The notes beneath the pieces are model-generated. The model had not been told where the DNA came from, did not search any database, and saw only the letters and a program-made list of their open reading frames with translations. Position numbers and translations under genes: made by a program. Shown one piece after another: positions 14,729-22,895 of a stretch of 38,985 nt of DNA; position 1 is the stretch's first letter; every line of letters starts with the position of its first letter. Source of the DNA: Holophagaceae bacterium UBA1801 (GTDB lineage Bacteria > Acidobacteriota > Holophagae > Holophagales > Holophagaceae); NCBI GenBank assembly GCA_002319925.1, contig DCFP01000117.1, positions 1-38,985 of the forward strand, written 5' to 3'.

Positions 14729-16291
14729 TCACTTCTTGTCCATGTGTTTGCGCTTGTAGAGCCGCCAGGTGATGGCCCACTTGGCGGGGTCATCGAAGTC
14801 GTGGTGGTCGATGCGGTGGCAGACGCTGCGGTGTGGCGCCGTCCTCACCATCTCGGGTTCGGTGTAGGCTTCTTCCGAGATCTTGGCAAGCACGGCGATG
14901 TACTCGTCCAGTTCTTCCTTCGAATAGGATTCCGTGGGTTCGACGGTGAAGGGCTGGGGCACGATGTAGGGATGGTGGCTGCTCCAGAGGTGCATGCCGT
15001 AGTCGGCGATGCGGTAGGCGATGTCCTCGGTGGTCACGCCGGTGTCCTGGTAGAGCTGTTCCCAGCTGTAGCGCACCTGCTCGATGCGGCGGCGGCCCTT
15101 CGCGAAGGGCGCGGAGGCGCCGCGGATCTTCGTGATCTTCTCCAGCAGGTAGTTGTTGTTGAGCACGGCAATTTCGGAGACCTCGCGCAGGCCCTCGGCC
15201 CCGAGGGCTCGGATCCAGGCGTAGGCCTTGAGAGCCACCTGCACTGTGCCGTAGAAAGCCCTCGTCTTGCCGATGGATTTGGGCACATCGTAATTCAGTG
15301 AATAGGTATTCCCATCGAACTCGACCAGAGGCACGGGCAGGAATTCCTTCAACGCCTTCGTCACTCCCAGCGCGCCACCAGCCGGACCGCCGCAGCCGTG
15401 GGGCGTTCCAAAGGTCTTGTGCAGGTTGAAGAAGCACATGTCGAAGCCCGCTTCCTTCGCTCGCGTGATGCCCATGATGCCGTTCACGTTGGCCTGGTCG
15501 TAGCCGCACAGACCGCCGGCCTCATGCACGAGCTGCACGAATTCGGCGATGCGCGGGTTGAAGATGCCCGTGTCCTCGGGGTTCGTGATCAGCAGGCCCG
15601 CCGTGCGCGGCCCGATGGCCTTCTTCAGATCTTCCACTTCCGGCAGGCCATCCTCGTTCTGGAAGAGAGTGATCACCTTGTAGCCCTTTACCGCGGCGGC
15701 GGCGGCATCGGAGGGATGGCTGAAGATGGTGGTGATGATCTCATCGCGGGTTTCCGCTTCACCGCGATCGCGATGATAGGCCTGGATGATGGACACCATG
15801 TTGAGGATGGCCGCCGAACCTGAGGCGGGCTGGAAGCTGAAGCGGTCCATGCCCGATATCTCGCGCATGTAGAGATCCAGGCTGTGCAGGACTTCCAGGG
15901 CTCCCTGCACGGTGCTCTCGTCCTGCAATGGATGCAGCCGAGCCATCTTCGGATTCCCGGCGAGCACATCGTTGATCTTGGGATTGTACTTGATGGTGCA
16001 GGTGCCCTGACCGATGTCGATATTCAGATCGCCGCCCAGGTTCTCCTGGGAGAGGCGCATGAAGTGCTTCACCACGCGCATCTGGCCGATCTCGGGCAGT
16101 GCCGGGGCCTGCTTGCGGATCATGGATGGGGGCAACGCGGATAGACCATCGCCCACTTCCTCAGCGATGCCCTCCTCCACGGGCGCCACTACGAAACCAC
16201 GCTCGCCGGGTTTGTGCAGCTCGAAGATCAACTCTTCGTCCCACTTGGCTTGATGGAAGTTGTTCCGGATTTTGAAGGAACGCGTGGTCAT
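14729..16291 (-). CDS. gcvPB: Glycine dehydrogenase (decarboxylating), subunit 2
   Basis: The PLP-bearing half of the P-protein of the glycine cleavage system: decarboxylates glycine and passes the aminomethyl group to lipoyl-GcvH. 520 residues, slightly longer than the usual 480-500. The PLP lysine is Lys292 in FNLHKTFGTPHGCGGPAGG, and FQPASGSAAILNM and GYDQANVNGIMG are typical. It begins 1 bp after the gcvPA stop (TGA at 16293-16295), so the two are translationally linked. No gcvT, gcvH or lpd gene is within view, so the partners must be encoded elsewhere or the pair does another job. Confidence 0.94.
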   Translation of the reverse strand: MTTRSFKIRNNFHQAKWDEELIFELHKPGERGFVVAPVEEGIAEEVGDGLSALPPSMIRKQAPALPEIGQMRVVKHFMRLSQENLGGDLNIDIGQGTCTIKYNPKINDVLAGNPKMARLHPLQDESTVQGALEVLHSLDLYMREISGMDRFSFQPASGSAAILNMVSIIQAYHRDRGEAETRDEIITTIFSHPSDAAAAAVKGYKVITLFQNEDGLPEVEDLKKAIGPRTAGLLITNPEDTGIFNPRIAEFVQLVHEAGGLCGYDQANVNGIMGITRAKEAGFDMCFFNLHKTFGTPHGCGGPAGGALGVTKALKEFLPVPLVEFDGNTYSLNYDVPKSIGKTRAFYGTVQVALKAYAWIRALGAEGLREVSEIAVLNNNYLLEKITKIRGASAPFAKGRRRIEQVRYSWEQLYQDTGVTTEDIAYRIADYGMHLWSSHHPYIVPQPFTVEPTESYSKEELDEYIAVLAKISEEAYTEPEMVRTAPHRSVCHRIDHHDFDDPAKWAITWRLYKRKHMDKK

Positions 16292-16292
16292 T

Positions 16293-17687
16293 TCACTTCC
16301 CTCCCAGGATGCCGTCGAGCGTGGTGATGAAGGTGTCGATCTCCTCCCGACTCACCAGTTCGGTTACACAATAGAGTGCCGATTGGCCCAGCATCGGGAA
16401 GTCCATGGAGAGATCCTTCCCGCCGAATATGTCGTGCTTCAGGAGTGCCCGGTTGATCCCGGCCACGGTGAGCCCCGTGCCGTTGAAATCCACCGTGAAC
16501 TCCTTGTAGAAGGGTGCCACCAGGCCAGGCGCCTTCACTCCGTTGATCGTGGACATTCTCTTCGCCAGGTACTGCGCCTTCTGCAGGAGATGCACGCCCA
16601 GTTCCTTCATACCATCGGGTCCCATGAGCGCCAGGTACACACCTGCTGTGATCCCATGCAGGGCCGCCGCCGTGCCCACGAATTCCTTGCCTTTCTCCCG
16701 GTGGGCGAAGGAGGTGCGGTCGTAGGCCACGTCACCGAAACCCCACTCGCCCGTTGCCTCGCTCCGAGTCACCCCGAACAAGCGGCTCGGGTACTCCATG
16801 ACGAGTTTCTCCTCGTCGCGGCTGGCGATGAACCCGCCCATGCCGCCGCCGAAATTCATATGGTTGCCCAACGTCTGGATATCCCCGCAGACGATATCTG
16901 CGCCATAGTTGCTCGGGGGTGTCAGCACTCCCAGGGAACCAGGATCGGCGCCCACCACAAGCAACGCGCCGCAGGCATGGGCCAAGTCCGCGATTAGCTG
17001 TCCTTGCGTTTCCAGGAAGCCCAGATAACTGGGATTCTCGAAGTAGACCGCGGCGACCTCGCAGCTCAGTTTCCCCTTGAGGTCCGCCACATCCAGGAGC
17101 CCCGACTTCGGATCGAAACCCACCGTTTCGATCCTCAGCACCGGTTCGCAGTAGTTACGGATGGCCTTCAAACGGTCGGGGCTGATGTTGGCTGCCACCA
17201 GTGCTCTGCTCCGCTGCGTGTATCGCCCGGCCATGCGCAGCGACGTGCTGGCAGCCTGGAACCAGTCGTAGGTCGGCACGTTACAGATGTCCATGTCCAG
17301 CAGTTCGGCCATCAGGCTTTCGTATTCCCACAGCGTCTGGAAACGGCCGAAGTCCTCGTACGGCTCACCGGCGTAGGCCGTCAGGAACTCGCTGCGGCGG
17401 CTGATTTCGTCACAGATCGCGGGCACGTAGTGGTTGTAGCAGCCTGCGCCCAGGAAGCTGATGGCCTCCTCGCAGGAGGTGTTCCGGTCCAGGATTTTCT
17501 CCACGTGTTTCCTGAGCTGTATTTCGGATGCCATGGCTCCGGGAATGTTCAACTTTCCGCGAAAACGCAAGGTTTCCGGGATATCGGCATAGAGGTCGTC
17601 GATGCTCCTGGCACCGATCTCGGCCAGCATGGCGGCCTTCACCTCCGGCACGGAATTGGGAATATAGGGATGCGCGCGTTCGGTCAT
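16293..17687 (-). CDS. gcvPA: Glycine dehydrogenase (decarboxylating), subunit 1
   Basis: The regulatory/structural half of the split P-protein. 464 residues from ATG 17687, chosen because AAGGAG stands just before it; a longer reading upstream runs through the end of the SDR gene out of frame and is not real. Typical features: HPYIPNSVPEVKAAMLAEIG at the N-terminus, FLGAGCYNHYVPA, EYESLMAELLDMDICNVPTYD and FGGGMGGFIASRDE. It starts 10 bp after the SDR stop in a three-gene minus-strand operon SDR-gcvPA-gcvPB. Confidence 0.94.
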   Translation of the reverse strand: MTERAHPYIPNSVPEVKAAMLAEIGARSIDDLYADIPETLRFRGKLNIPGAMASEIQLRKHVEKILDRNTSCEEAISFLGAGCYNHYVPAICDEISRRSEFLTAYAGEPYEDFGRFQTLWEYESLMAELLDMDICNVPTYDWFQAASTSLRMAGRYTQRSRALVAANISPDRLKAIRNYCEPVLRIETVGFDPKSGLLDVADLKGKLSCEVAAVYFENPSYLGFLETQGQLIADLAHACGALLVVGADPGSLGVLTPPSNYGADIVCGDIQTLGNHMNFGGGMGGFIASRDEEKLVMEYPSRLFGVTRSEATGEWGFGDVAYDRTSFAHREKGKEFVGTAAALHGITAGVYLALMGPDGMKELGVHLLQKAQYLAKRMSTINGVKAPGLVAPFYKEFTVDFNGTGLTVAGINRALLKHDIFGGKDLSMDFPMLGQSALYCVTELVSREEIDTFITTLDGILGGK

Positions 17688-17697
17688 GGGTTCTCCT

Positions 17698-18480
17698 TCA
17701 GGCGATGCCGCCACCGTCCACCACGATGTGGGTGCCGGTGATCCAGGTGGACATGTCGGAGGCCAGGAAGAGCACAGCGTTCGCCACGTCCTCGGGGGTG
17801 CCGACGCGATGAATGGGGCGAGTGGCCGCCTCCTCCATGAATTTCGTTTCGTCCTCGCCCAGTTGCGCGCACTCGCCGCGCAGCATGGGAGTGTCGATAT
17901 CACCTGGGCAGACCGCGTTCACGCGGATCTTATGCTTGCCGAAATCGATAGCCATGGCGCGGGTCATGTTCCACAGGCCACCCTTGGCCGCGCAGTAGGA
18001 AACAGCCTGTCCGCCGCCCTTGAGGGACCAGCCCGAGCCCGTGTTGATGATGCTGCCGCCGCCCGTCTTGATCATGTGCGGCACTACGTGGCGGGTGAGC
18101 AGGTAGGCGCCCTTGAGCATCACGTCCAGCGCCAGATCCCACTCCTGTTCCTCCAGCTCCACCGCAGTCTTGCGGATGGCGACGCCCGCGTTGTTGAAGA
18201 GGATGTCGACGCGTCCGAACCGCTTGATCGCCTCTTCGACAGCCCCTTTGCAGTCCGCTTCGGAACGAACGTCGCAGCGCTGGAAGGCTGCATTCCCTCC
18301 ATGGTTCAGGATTTCCTGGACAGTCTCCTGGCCACCGTTCTCATTGATGTCGAGCACCATCACGGTTGCCCCTGCTTCAGCCAGCCGCTTGGCAGTTCCT
18401 CGGCCAATTCCGGAGGAGGCGCCGGTGATCAAGGCCACCTTCCCATCCAGGGACAGGAGTCGATTGAGGGATGGATTCAT
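17698..18480 (-). CDS. Short-chain dehydrogenase/reductase (SDR), first gene of the gcvP operon
   Basis: 260 residues, classical SDR. Cofactor loop TGASSGIGRG (residues about 19-28); Asp in VMVLDIN after beta 2 suggests NAD(H) rather than NADP(H). NNAG, a catalytic Ser in TGSGWSLKG, and Tyr-x-x-x-Lys as SYCAAKGG. The C-terminus GTHIVVDGGGIA is usual. GGAGG lies 6 nt before the ATG. The substrate cannot be read from the sequence. Being first in an operon with glycine decarboxylase, it could oxidise a beta-hydroxy acid or hydroxy-amino acid to a product that yields glycine. That is a hypothesis. Confidence 0.9.
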   Translation of the reverse strand: MNPSLNRLLSLDGKVALITGASSGIGRGTAKRLAEAGATVMVLDINENGGQETVQEILNHGGNAAFQRCDVRSEADCKGAVEEAIKRFGRVDILFNNAGVAIRKTAVELEEQEWDLALDVMLKGAYLLTRHVVPHMIKTGGGSIINTGSGWSLKGGGQAVSYCAAKGGLWNMTRAMAIDFGKHKIRVNAVCPGDIDTPMLRGECAQLGEDETKFMEEAATRPIHRVGTPEDVANAVLFLASDMSTWITGTHIVVDGGGIA

Positions 18481-18507
18481 GGAAGACCTCCACGATGAAA
18501 CGGTTAC

Positions 18508-18540
18508 TGATATACCACTGATATCCTACATCTATACCAG
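18508..18540. promoter_or_regulatory. Candidate GntR operator cluster in divergent promoter
   Basis: Three related words lie within 33 bp: TGATATACCA (18508-18517), TGATATCCTA (18519-18528) and TCTATACCAG (18531-18540). The first matches the site before the GntR gene at 13624 in 9 of 10 bases. It is close to the palindrome TGGTATACCA recognised by several FCD-type GntR proteins. The cluster lies between the SDR operon (start 18480) and the class V PLP gene (start 18580), so one bound protein could control both. Confidence 0.55.
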
Positions 18541-18579
18541 AACCCTGCAATACTTTTCTGGTCCTTACGGGAGGAATCC

Positions 18580-19806
18580 ATGTCCCTCGATCGTTTCACC
18601 GCCAGCCGCGGCCTCTTCCCCGCCCTTCGCCGGGAGCTTCATGGGAAGCCCCTGGCCTACTTCGATGGTCCCGGCGGAACCCAGGTGCCTCAGCCGGTCA
18701 TCGAGGCCGTCTCGGACTACTACTCCCGCTGCAATGCCAATACCCACGGCCAGTTCGTGACCTCACTGGAATCGGACCAGGTTCTCCAGGAGACCCGCGA
18801 AGCTCTTGCGGCGCTCCTGGGCGCGCCCTCCTGGCGGGAGATCTCCCTGGGCGCCAACATGACGACCCTCTCCTTCAGCCTCAGTCGCGCCCTGGGCAGA
18901 TCGCTGAAGCCGGAGGACGAGGTCGTGATCACGCAGCTCGATCACGAGGCCAACCGCGGCCCATGGTTATCCCTCGCGGAACGCGGCGCGGTGGTGAAAG
19001 AAGTGGCGCTGCGCCCCGACGGGACTCTGGACTACGAGGATATGGTCCGTAAGATCACGCCCCGTACGCGTCTGGTGGCCATCGGCTATTCCTCCAACGC
19101 CCTGGGCACCGTCAACGATCTCGCCCTGGCGCGCAAGCTCTCCAAGGAGGTGGGTGCATGGCTCATCGTGGATGCCGTCCATGCCGCCCCCCACTTCCCC
19201 ATCGATGTCGTCGCGCTTGATGCGGACTTCCTGTTGTGCTCCGCCTACAAATTCTATGGACCTCACGTGGGCGTCCTCTGCAGCCGCCCCGGACTCCTTG
19301 ACCAACTCCACCCGGACCGGCTCCGCACCCAGGATCCCGAGGCACCCTTCCGCATCGAGACAGGCACGCTGAACCATGCGGCCATCGCGGGTGTGCGCGC
19401 CGCCGTCCATTTCCTGGCGAGCTTCTCCGAAGGCGCCACTCTGCGCGAGCGGATCGTGCGGACCATGACGGACCTCTCCACGCGCGAACACACCCTGGCC
19501 AAGAGCTATTTCGATCGCGTCAGCGCCCTGCCCGGCGTCACGGTCTGGGGTCAGAACTTCAGCAACCGTCACCGGGCACCCACGGTTTCCATCACGCTGA
19601 AGGGTCATCATCCTGAAGCCATCGCCAAGCGGTTGGGCGAACAGGGCGTGCTGGTCTGGGATGGGAATTTCTACGCAGCGCGCGCCATCGAGGTACTGGG
19701 CCTGGAGGAACAGGGCGGCGTGGTGCGTTCCGGCATCTCCCTCTACACCACCGAAGAGGAAGTTCAGCGCCTCCTGGACGGCATCGCCGCCATCGCGAAG
19801 GGCTGA
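18580..19806 (+). CDS. Class V PLP-dependent enzyme (cysteine-desulfurase-like, VC1184-type) without the active Cys
   Basis: 408 residues, fold type I, class V. FDGPGGTQVPQPVIEAVSDYY at the N-terminus is characteristic of the VC1184-like subfamily. The PLP lysine is Lys224 in CSAYKFYGPHVG; Asp-x-x-His (VDAVHAAPH) contacts the cofactor ring. The loop that holds the catalytic cysteine in SufS/CsdA reads GGVVRSGISLYTT here, with no Cys, so it is probably not a sulfur-mobilising desulfurase but an aminotransferase, lyase or another PLP reaction. GGGAGGA precedes the ATG. It is followed after 3 bp by the homoserine-dehydrogenase-like gene: a two-gene operon. Confidence 0.88.
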   Translation: MSLDRFTASRGLFPALRRELHGKPLAYFDGPGGTQVPQPVIEAVSDYYSRCNANTHGQFVTSLESDQVLQETREALAALLGAPSWREISLGANMTTLSFSLSRALGRSLKPEDEVVITQLDHEANRGPWLSLAERGAVVKEVALRPDGTLDYEDMVRKITPRTRLVAIGYSSNALGTVNDLALARKLSKEVGAWLIVDAVHAAPHFPIDVVALDADFLLCSAYKFYGPHVGVLCSRPGLLDQLHPDRLRTQDPEAPFRIETGTLNHAAIAGVRAAVHFLASFSEGATLRERIVRTMTDLSTREHTLAKSYFDRVSALPGVTVWGQNFSNRHRAPTVSITLKGHHPEAIAKRLGEQGVLVWDGNFYAARAIEVLGLEEQGGVVRSGISLYTTEEEVQRLLDGIAAIAKG

Positions 19807-19809
19807 TCC

Positions 19810-20820
19810 ATGGCGGCCCTGCGCCTTCTGCTCGCCGGTTTCGGCAACGTCGCCCAGCGCTTCGTGGAGATCCTAGCCGACCGCCAGGATTACTCGGGGT
19901 TGGCCGGTTTCGATGTCCAGGTCGTCGCGATCACGACGGGAAGCCACGGCGCATGGTCCGTTCCAGTTGGGCTCGAGCCTGCGTCCATCCTGGAGGAATA
20001 CCGGGCACAGGGGCGGTTGCCGGACAAAATCGACACCTTGAATGCCGTCCGCACCTTGGACTACGACGTGCTGGTGGAACTCTCTCCGCTGAACATCGCG
20101 CGAAAAGGTGAGCCCGCGATTTCCCACGTGCGGGAAGCGCTCCTCCGGGGACGGCATGTCGTCAGTGCCAACAAAGGGCCCGTGGCCTGGGCCTATCGTG
20201 AGCTGCAGGATTTGGCTCGCGCGAAGGGCGTGCGTTTCCTCCATGAAGCCACCGTCATGGATGGCGCGCCCATCTTCAATCTGGGCCGACATTGCCTGCG
20301 CGGGAACAAGATCCTCCGCCTGGACGGCATCCTGAACTCCACGTCGAATGTGGTGTTGTGCGAAATGGAGCGGGGGCTGAGCCTGCCGGAGGCTGTCAAG
20401 AAAGCCCAAGCCATGGGCATCGCCGAGGCCGATCCCAGCGCCGATCTGGCAGGCTGGGACGCAGCCGTGAAACTCACGGCCCTGGCCAATGCGCTCATGG
20501 AAGCCGACCTCACGCCGGAGCGGATCGATCGGCACAGCATCGAGCACATCACGATGGAGGAACTCGTGTCCGCCCTAAGCCGCGGCCGGCGAATCAAGAT
20601 GGTCTGCGAGGCGGAGCGGGTGGATGGAACCGTGCGGGGCAGCGTCACCATCCACGAACTGCCGCGGGAACATCCCTTCGCGCGCATGGAAGGTGCCGGG
20701 TCCGTACTCCGGTTGCACACGGATCTTCTCGGCAAGCTCGTCATCGCCGAGGACGAGCCGGATCTGTCCACCACGGCCTACGGCGTGATCATCGATCTGA
20801 TGAACTTGGCAGACCGCTGA
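19810..20820 (+). CDS. Homoserine dehydrogenase-like oxidoreductase
   Basis: 336 residues. A Rossmann N-terminus GFGNVAQRFVE (10-20) and the homoserine dehydrogenase layout: SANKGPVAW with Lys122, GILNSTSNVVL (family GILNGTTNYIL) and ADPSADLAGWDAAVKL with the catalytic Lys221. There is no C-terminal ACT domain and no fused aspartokinase, so no threonine feedback control is expected. The Gly-Thr-Thr motif is changed to Ser-Thr-Ser. Because it is in an operon with a PLP enzyme rather than with thr or met genes, it may act on another hydroxy- or keto-acid of similar shape, or serve catabolism of homoserine. That is inference. Confidence 0.87.
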   Translation: MAALRLLLAGFGNVAQRFVEILADRQDYSGLAGFDVQVVAITTGSHGAWSVPVGLEPASILEEYRAQGRLPDKIDTLNAVRTLDYDVLVELSPLNIARKGEPAISHVREALLRGRHVVSANKGPVAWAYRELQDLARAKGVRFLHEATVMDGAPIFNLGRHCLRGNKILRLDGILNSTSNVVLCEMERGLSLPEAVKKAQAMGIAEADPSADLAGWDAAVKLTALANALMEADLTPERIDRHSIEHITMEELVSALSRGRRIKMVCEAERVDGTVRGSVTIHELPREHPFARMEGAGSVLRLHTDLLGKLVIAEDEPDLSTTAYGVIIDLMNLADR

Positions 20821-20898
20821 GAAGGCGCCGGGGCAGAGAAGGCCTATGCTTGGAGGTGACCAGCCAATCACCACCCACATGCCGCCCCGGAGTTCGTC

Positions 20899-21615
20899 AT
20901 GACCGGACTCTCTCTGCCCCGTCGATGGTTGAAGCACATTCACCCTGAAGGCATCCCCTGGCCTGGCTCGGCCGTCTATAACCTCGCCAGCTCCACCAGG
21001 GTGTTCCAGCGCCACTACGCCCTTGTCGCCGACGACATCGCGGAGCATTGCGCGGCAGGAGACCTGCTGGATATTGGCACGGGCCCGGGATGGCTGCTCC
21101 TGGCGCTGCGCAAGGCTCATCCCCGATTGACACCTGCCGGACTCGATGTCTCGCCAGCCATGGTCGCCAAGGCCCGCGTGAACATGGCGCGCGCGGGGTT
21201 GTCGGAAACCATCCGGATCGTCGAGGCGAAATCATCCAGCCTCCCCTATCCGGATGAGGCTTTCGACATCGTGGTGAGCACAGGCTCCATCCACCACTGG
21301 AAGGAACCCGCCGCGGGCCTGACCGAGATCTACCGCGTATTGAAACCCGGTTGCCCGGCCCTGTTGTATGACATCGTGAGCGACACTCCTGCGCCGGTTT
21401 TCAGGGAGGCCGCCCGCCACTTCGGTCCTCTGCAGATGTGGCTGCTCTGGCTCCACGCCTTCACGGAGCCCTTCTACAGCCGACAGGCCTACGAGGAGCT
21501 AATCCAGGGCACACCCTTCCGCCATGGCGAGACTCGCTTCGTGGGCGTGCTCTGTTGCCTGCGGCTCCGGAAGCCATCGCTGGAAGAAATGCGCCGCGCG
21601 GAGCAGAGTCGTTAG
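20899..21615 (+). CDS. SAM-dependent methyltransferase (Methyltransf_11/UbiE type)
   Basis: 238 residues. The SAM-binding motif I is LLDIGTGPGWLLLALR (about residues 56-71), motif II is SSLPYPDEAFDIVVSTGSIHHW, followed by EIYRVLKPGCPALLYD, as in class I small-molecule methyltransferases. The substrate is not deducible. GGAG lies 6 nt before the ATG. It is separated from the homoserine-dehydrogenase-like gene by 78 bp. Its TAG stop overlaps that of the convergent tautomerase gene by 3 bases. Confidence 0.87.
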   Translation: MTGLSLPRRWLKHIHPEGIPWPGSAVYNLASSTRVFQRHYALVADDIAEHCAAGDLLDIGTGPGWLLLALRKAHPRLTPAGLDVSPAMVAKARVNMARAGLSETIRIVEAKSSSLPYPDEAFDIVVSTGSIHHWKEPAAGLTEIYRVLKPGCPALLYDIVSDTPAPVFREAARHFGPLQMWLLWLHAFTEPFYSRQAYEELIQGTPFRHGETRFVGVLCCLRLRKPSLEEMRRAEQSR

Positions 21616-21812
21616 CCGACGCCCGGGAACAGTTCCTCGCAGTCCTTGCCGCCCTGGAACCAGCTCTCCTTGGGAATTTCGTCGATGATCACGGTGACGG
21701 CCTGGGGCGGGCAGCCGATGTGTTCCGCCACGGTCGCGGTCAATGCCGCGGCCAGTTTCTTCCGTGTTTCCTGGGAGCGGCCCTTCCAGATTTCGGCATG
21801 GATGATGGGCAT
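21612..21812 (-). CDS. 4-oxalocrotonate tautomerase family protein
   Basis: 66 residues. It begins MPIIHAEIW, so Pro1 is exposed as the catalytic base after Met removal, and continues with GRSQETRKKLAAALTATVAE and VTVIIDEIPKESWFQGG, the usual 4-OT layout. It equilibrates enol and keto forms in aromatic or dicarboxylic acid catabolism; the natural substrate cannot be told. It lies 50 bp downstream of the EamA exporter gene on the same strand and may be transcribed with it. Confidence 0.87.
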   Translation of the reverse strand: MPIIHAEIWKGRSQETRKKLAAALTATVAEHIGCPPQAVTVIIDEIPKESWFQGGKDCEELFPGVG

Positions 21813-21862
21813 GATGGCCTCCTCACTTAGCGAGGATCATACCGGAAGGCCAAATCTCGGGT

Positions 21863-22765
21863 TCAGCTCCTGCGCTTCTTTGGCTCCAGCTGCGAGCAGA
21901 TCATTCCTGCGAACATCAGCAGGCCGCCCGCGGTGAGCCGTGCTGTAACGGGTTCGCTCAGGAACAGCACGCCACCGATGGCCGCGAAGAGGGCTTCCAT
22001 GGAGAAGATGATGGACGCGTGGGCAGGATGGGCGGTGCGCTGCGCGATGACCTGCAGCGTGTAGGCCACGCAGGTGGACAGGATGCCGCCGTAGAGGATG
22101 GGAATGGCCGCGGGCATGAGCCCAGCGAAGGAATGGGGCTCACGGAGCAGAGCGGCGATGAGGCTCAGGAAGGCGCAGGTGGCGAACTGGCCGATGGAGA
22201 GTTCCAGTGCGTCCATGCGCGAACCGATGTGGCCGATGACGAGGATGTGGCTGGCCCAGAAGAAGGCGCCGATGAACTCGAGCAGATCCCCCGGCGCCAA
22301 TGTGAAGCCCGTGCCGATGCTCAGGATGTAGAGCCCGATGAGCGCAAGCACGGCGCCGATCCAGATGCGCAGCCCCGTGACCTTCCCGAGGAAGAAGCCC
22401 ACCATGGGCACGAGCACCACATAGAGGCAGGTGATGAAGCCCGCGTTCCCGGCGGTGGTGTAGACGAGCCCCACCTGCTGGAGAGAGGCCGCGACGAACA
22501 GCACGGACCCCGCCGCGATGGGCCAGAGGATGCGCTGACCCGGGCTCAGATGGTGGACGACTTCGTCCTTTCCGCGAGCCCGCCGTTTCTGGAACCACAA
22601 CACTGGCAGCAGCGAGATCGCGCCCAGGGCGAACCGCGCGGCGCCGAAAGCAAAGGGCCCGATGACCTGCATACCGCTGCGCTGGGCCACGAAGGCGAAG
22701 CCCCAGATGATCGCCGTCAGCAGCAGCAGACCATCCGCCTTGAACGTTTCCTTCACGAACTTCAT
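21863..22765 (-). CDS. EamA/DMT family transporter
   Basis: 300 residues with about ten hydrophobic segments in two EamA halves: KADGLLLLTAIIWGFAFVAQRSGM opens the first, and FIGAFFWASHILVIGHIGSRMDALELSIGQF opens the second. These drug/metabolite transporters export amino acids or metabolites across the inner membrane. I start at ATG 22765 (GAGGG upstream) instead of the longer frame to 22834, which adds an Arg-rich tail without a ribosome site. Neighbours are the tautomerase downstream and the AraC regulator upstream on the same strand. Confidence 0.9.
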   Translation of the reverse strand: MKFVKETFKADGLLLLTAIIWGFAFVAQRSGMQVIGPFAFGAARFALGAISLLPVLWFQKRRARGKDEVVHHLSPGQRILWPIAAGSVLFVAASLQQVGLVYTTAGNAGFITCLYVVLVPMVGFFLGKVTGLRIWIGAVLALIGLYILSIGTGFTLAPGDLLEFIGAFFWASHILVIGHIGSRMDALELSIGQFATCAFLSLIAALLREPHSFAGLMPAAIPILYGGILSTCVAYTLQVIAQRTAHPAHASIIFSMEALFAAIGGVLFLSEPVTARLTAGGLLMFAGMICSQLEPKKRRS

Positions 22766-22895
22766 GGAACCCTCGCGGGAAATTCGCGGTGGAAAAGCGT
22801 GACCAGCGCGATGGCGCGGTAAGGCCGCGCACAAGGACCTTCAAGAACGCCCGCCGGTGCTCCCGGCAGTCAACGCACGATGCAGTTCGATTGTA

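Noticed and set aside
16293..17903. Longer N-terminus of gcvPA to 17903
   Set aside because: The added part lies within the SDR gene in another frame and has an Arg/Trp/Ser-rich, un-protein-like make-up; ATG 17687 has a clear AAGGAG.
18580..19806. Annotation as sufS or a true cysteine desulfurase
   Set aside because: The catalytic Cys loop has no cysteine and no suf or isc genes are near.
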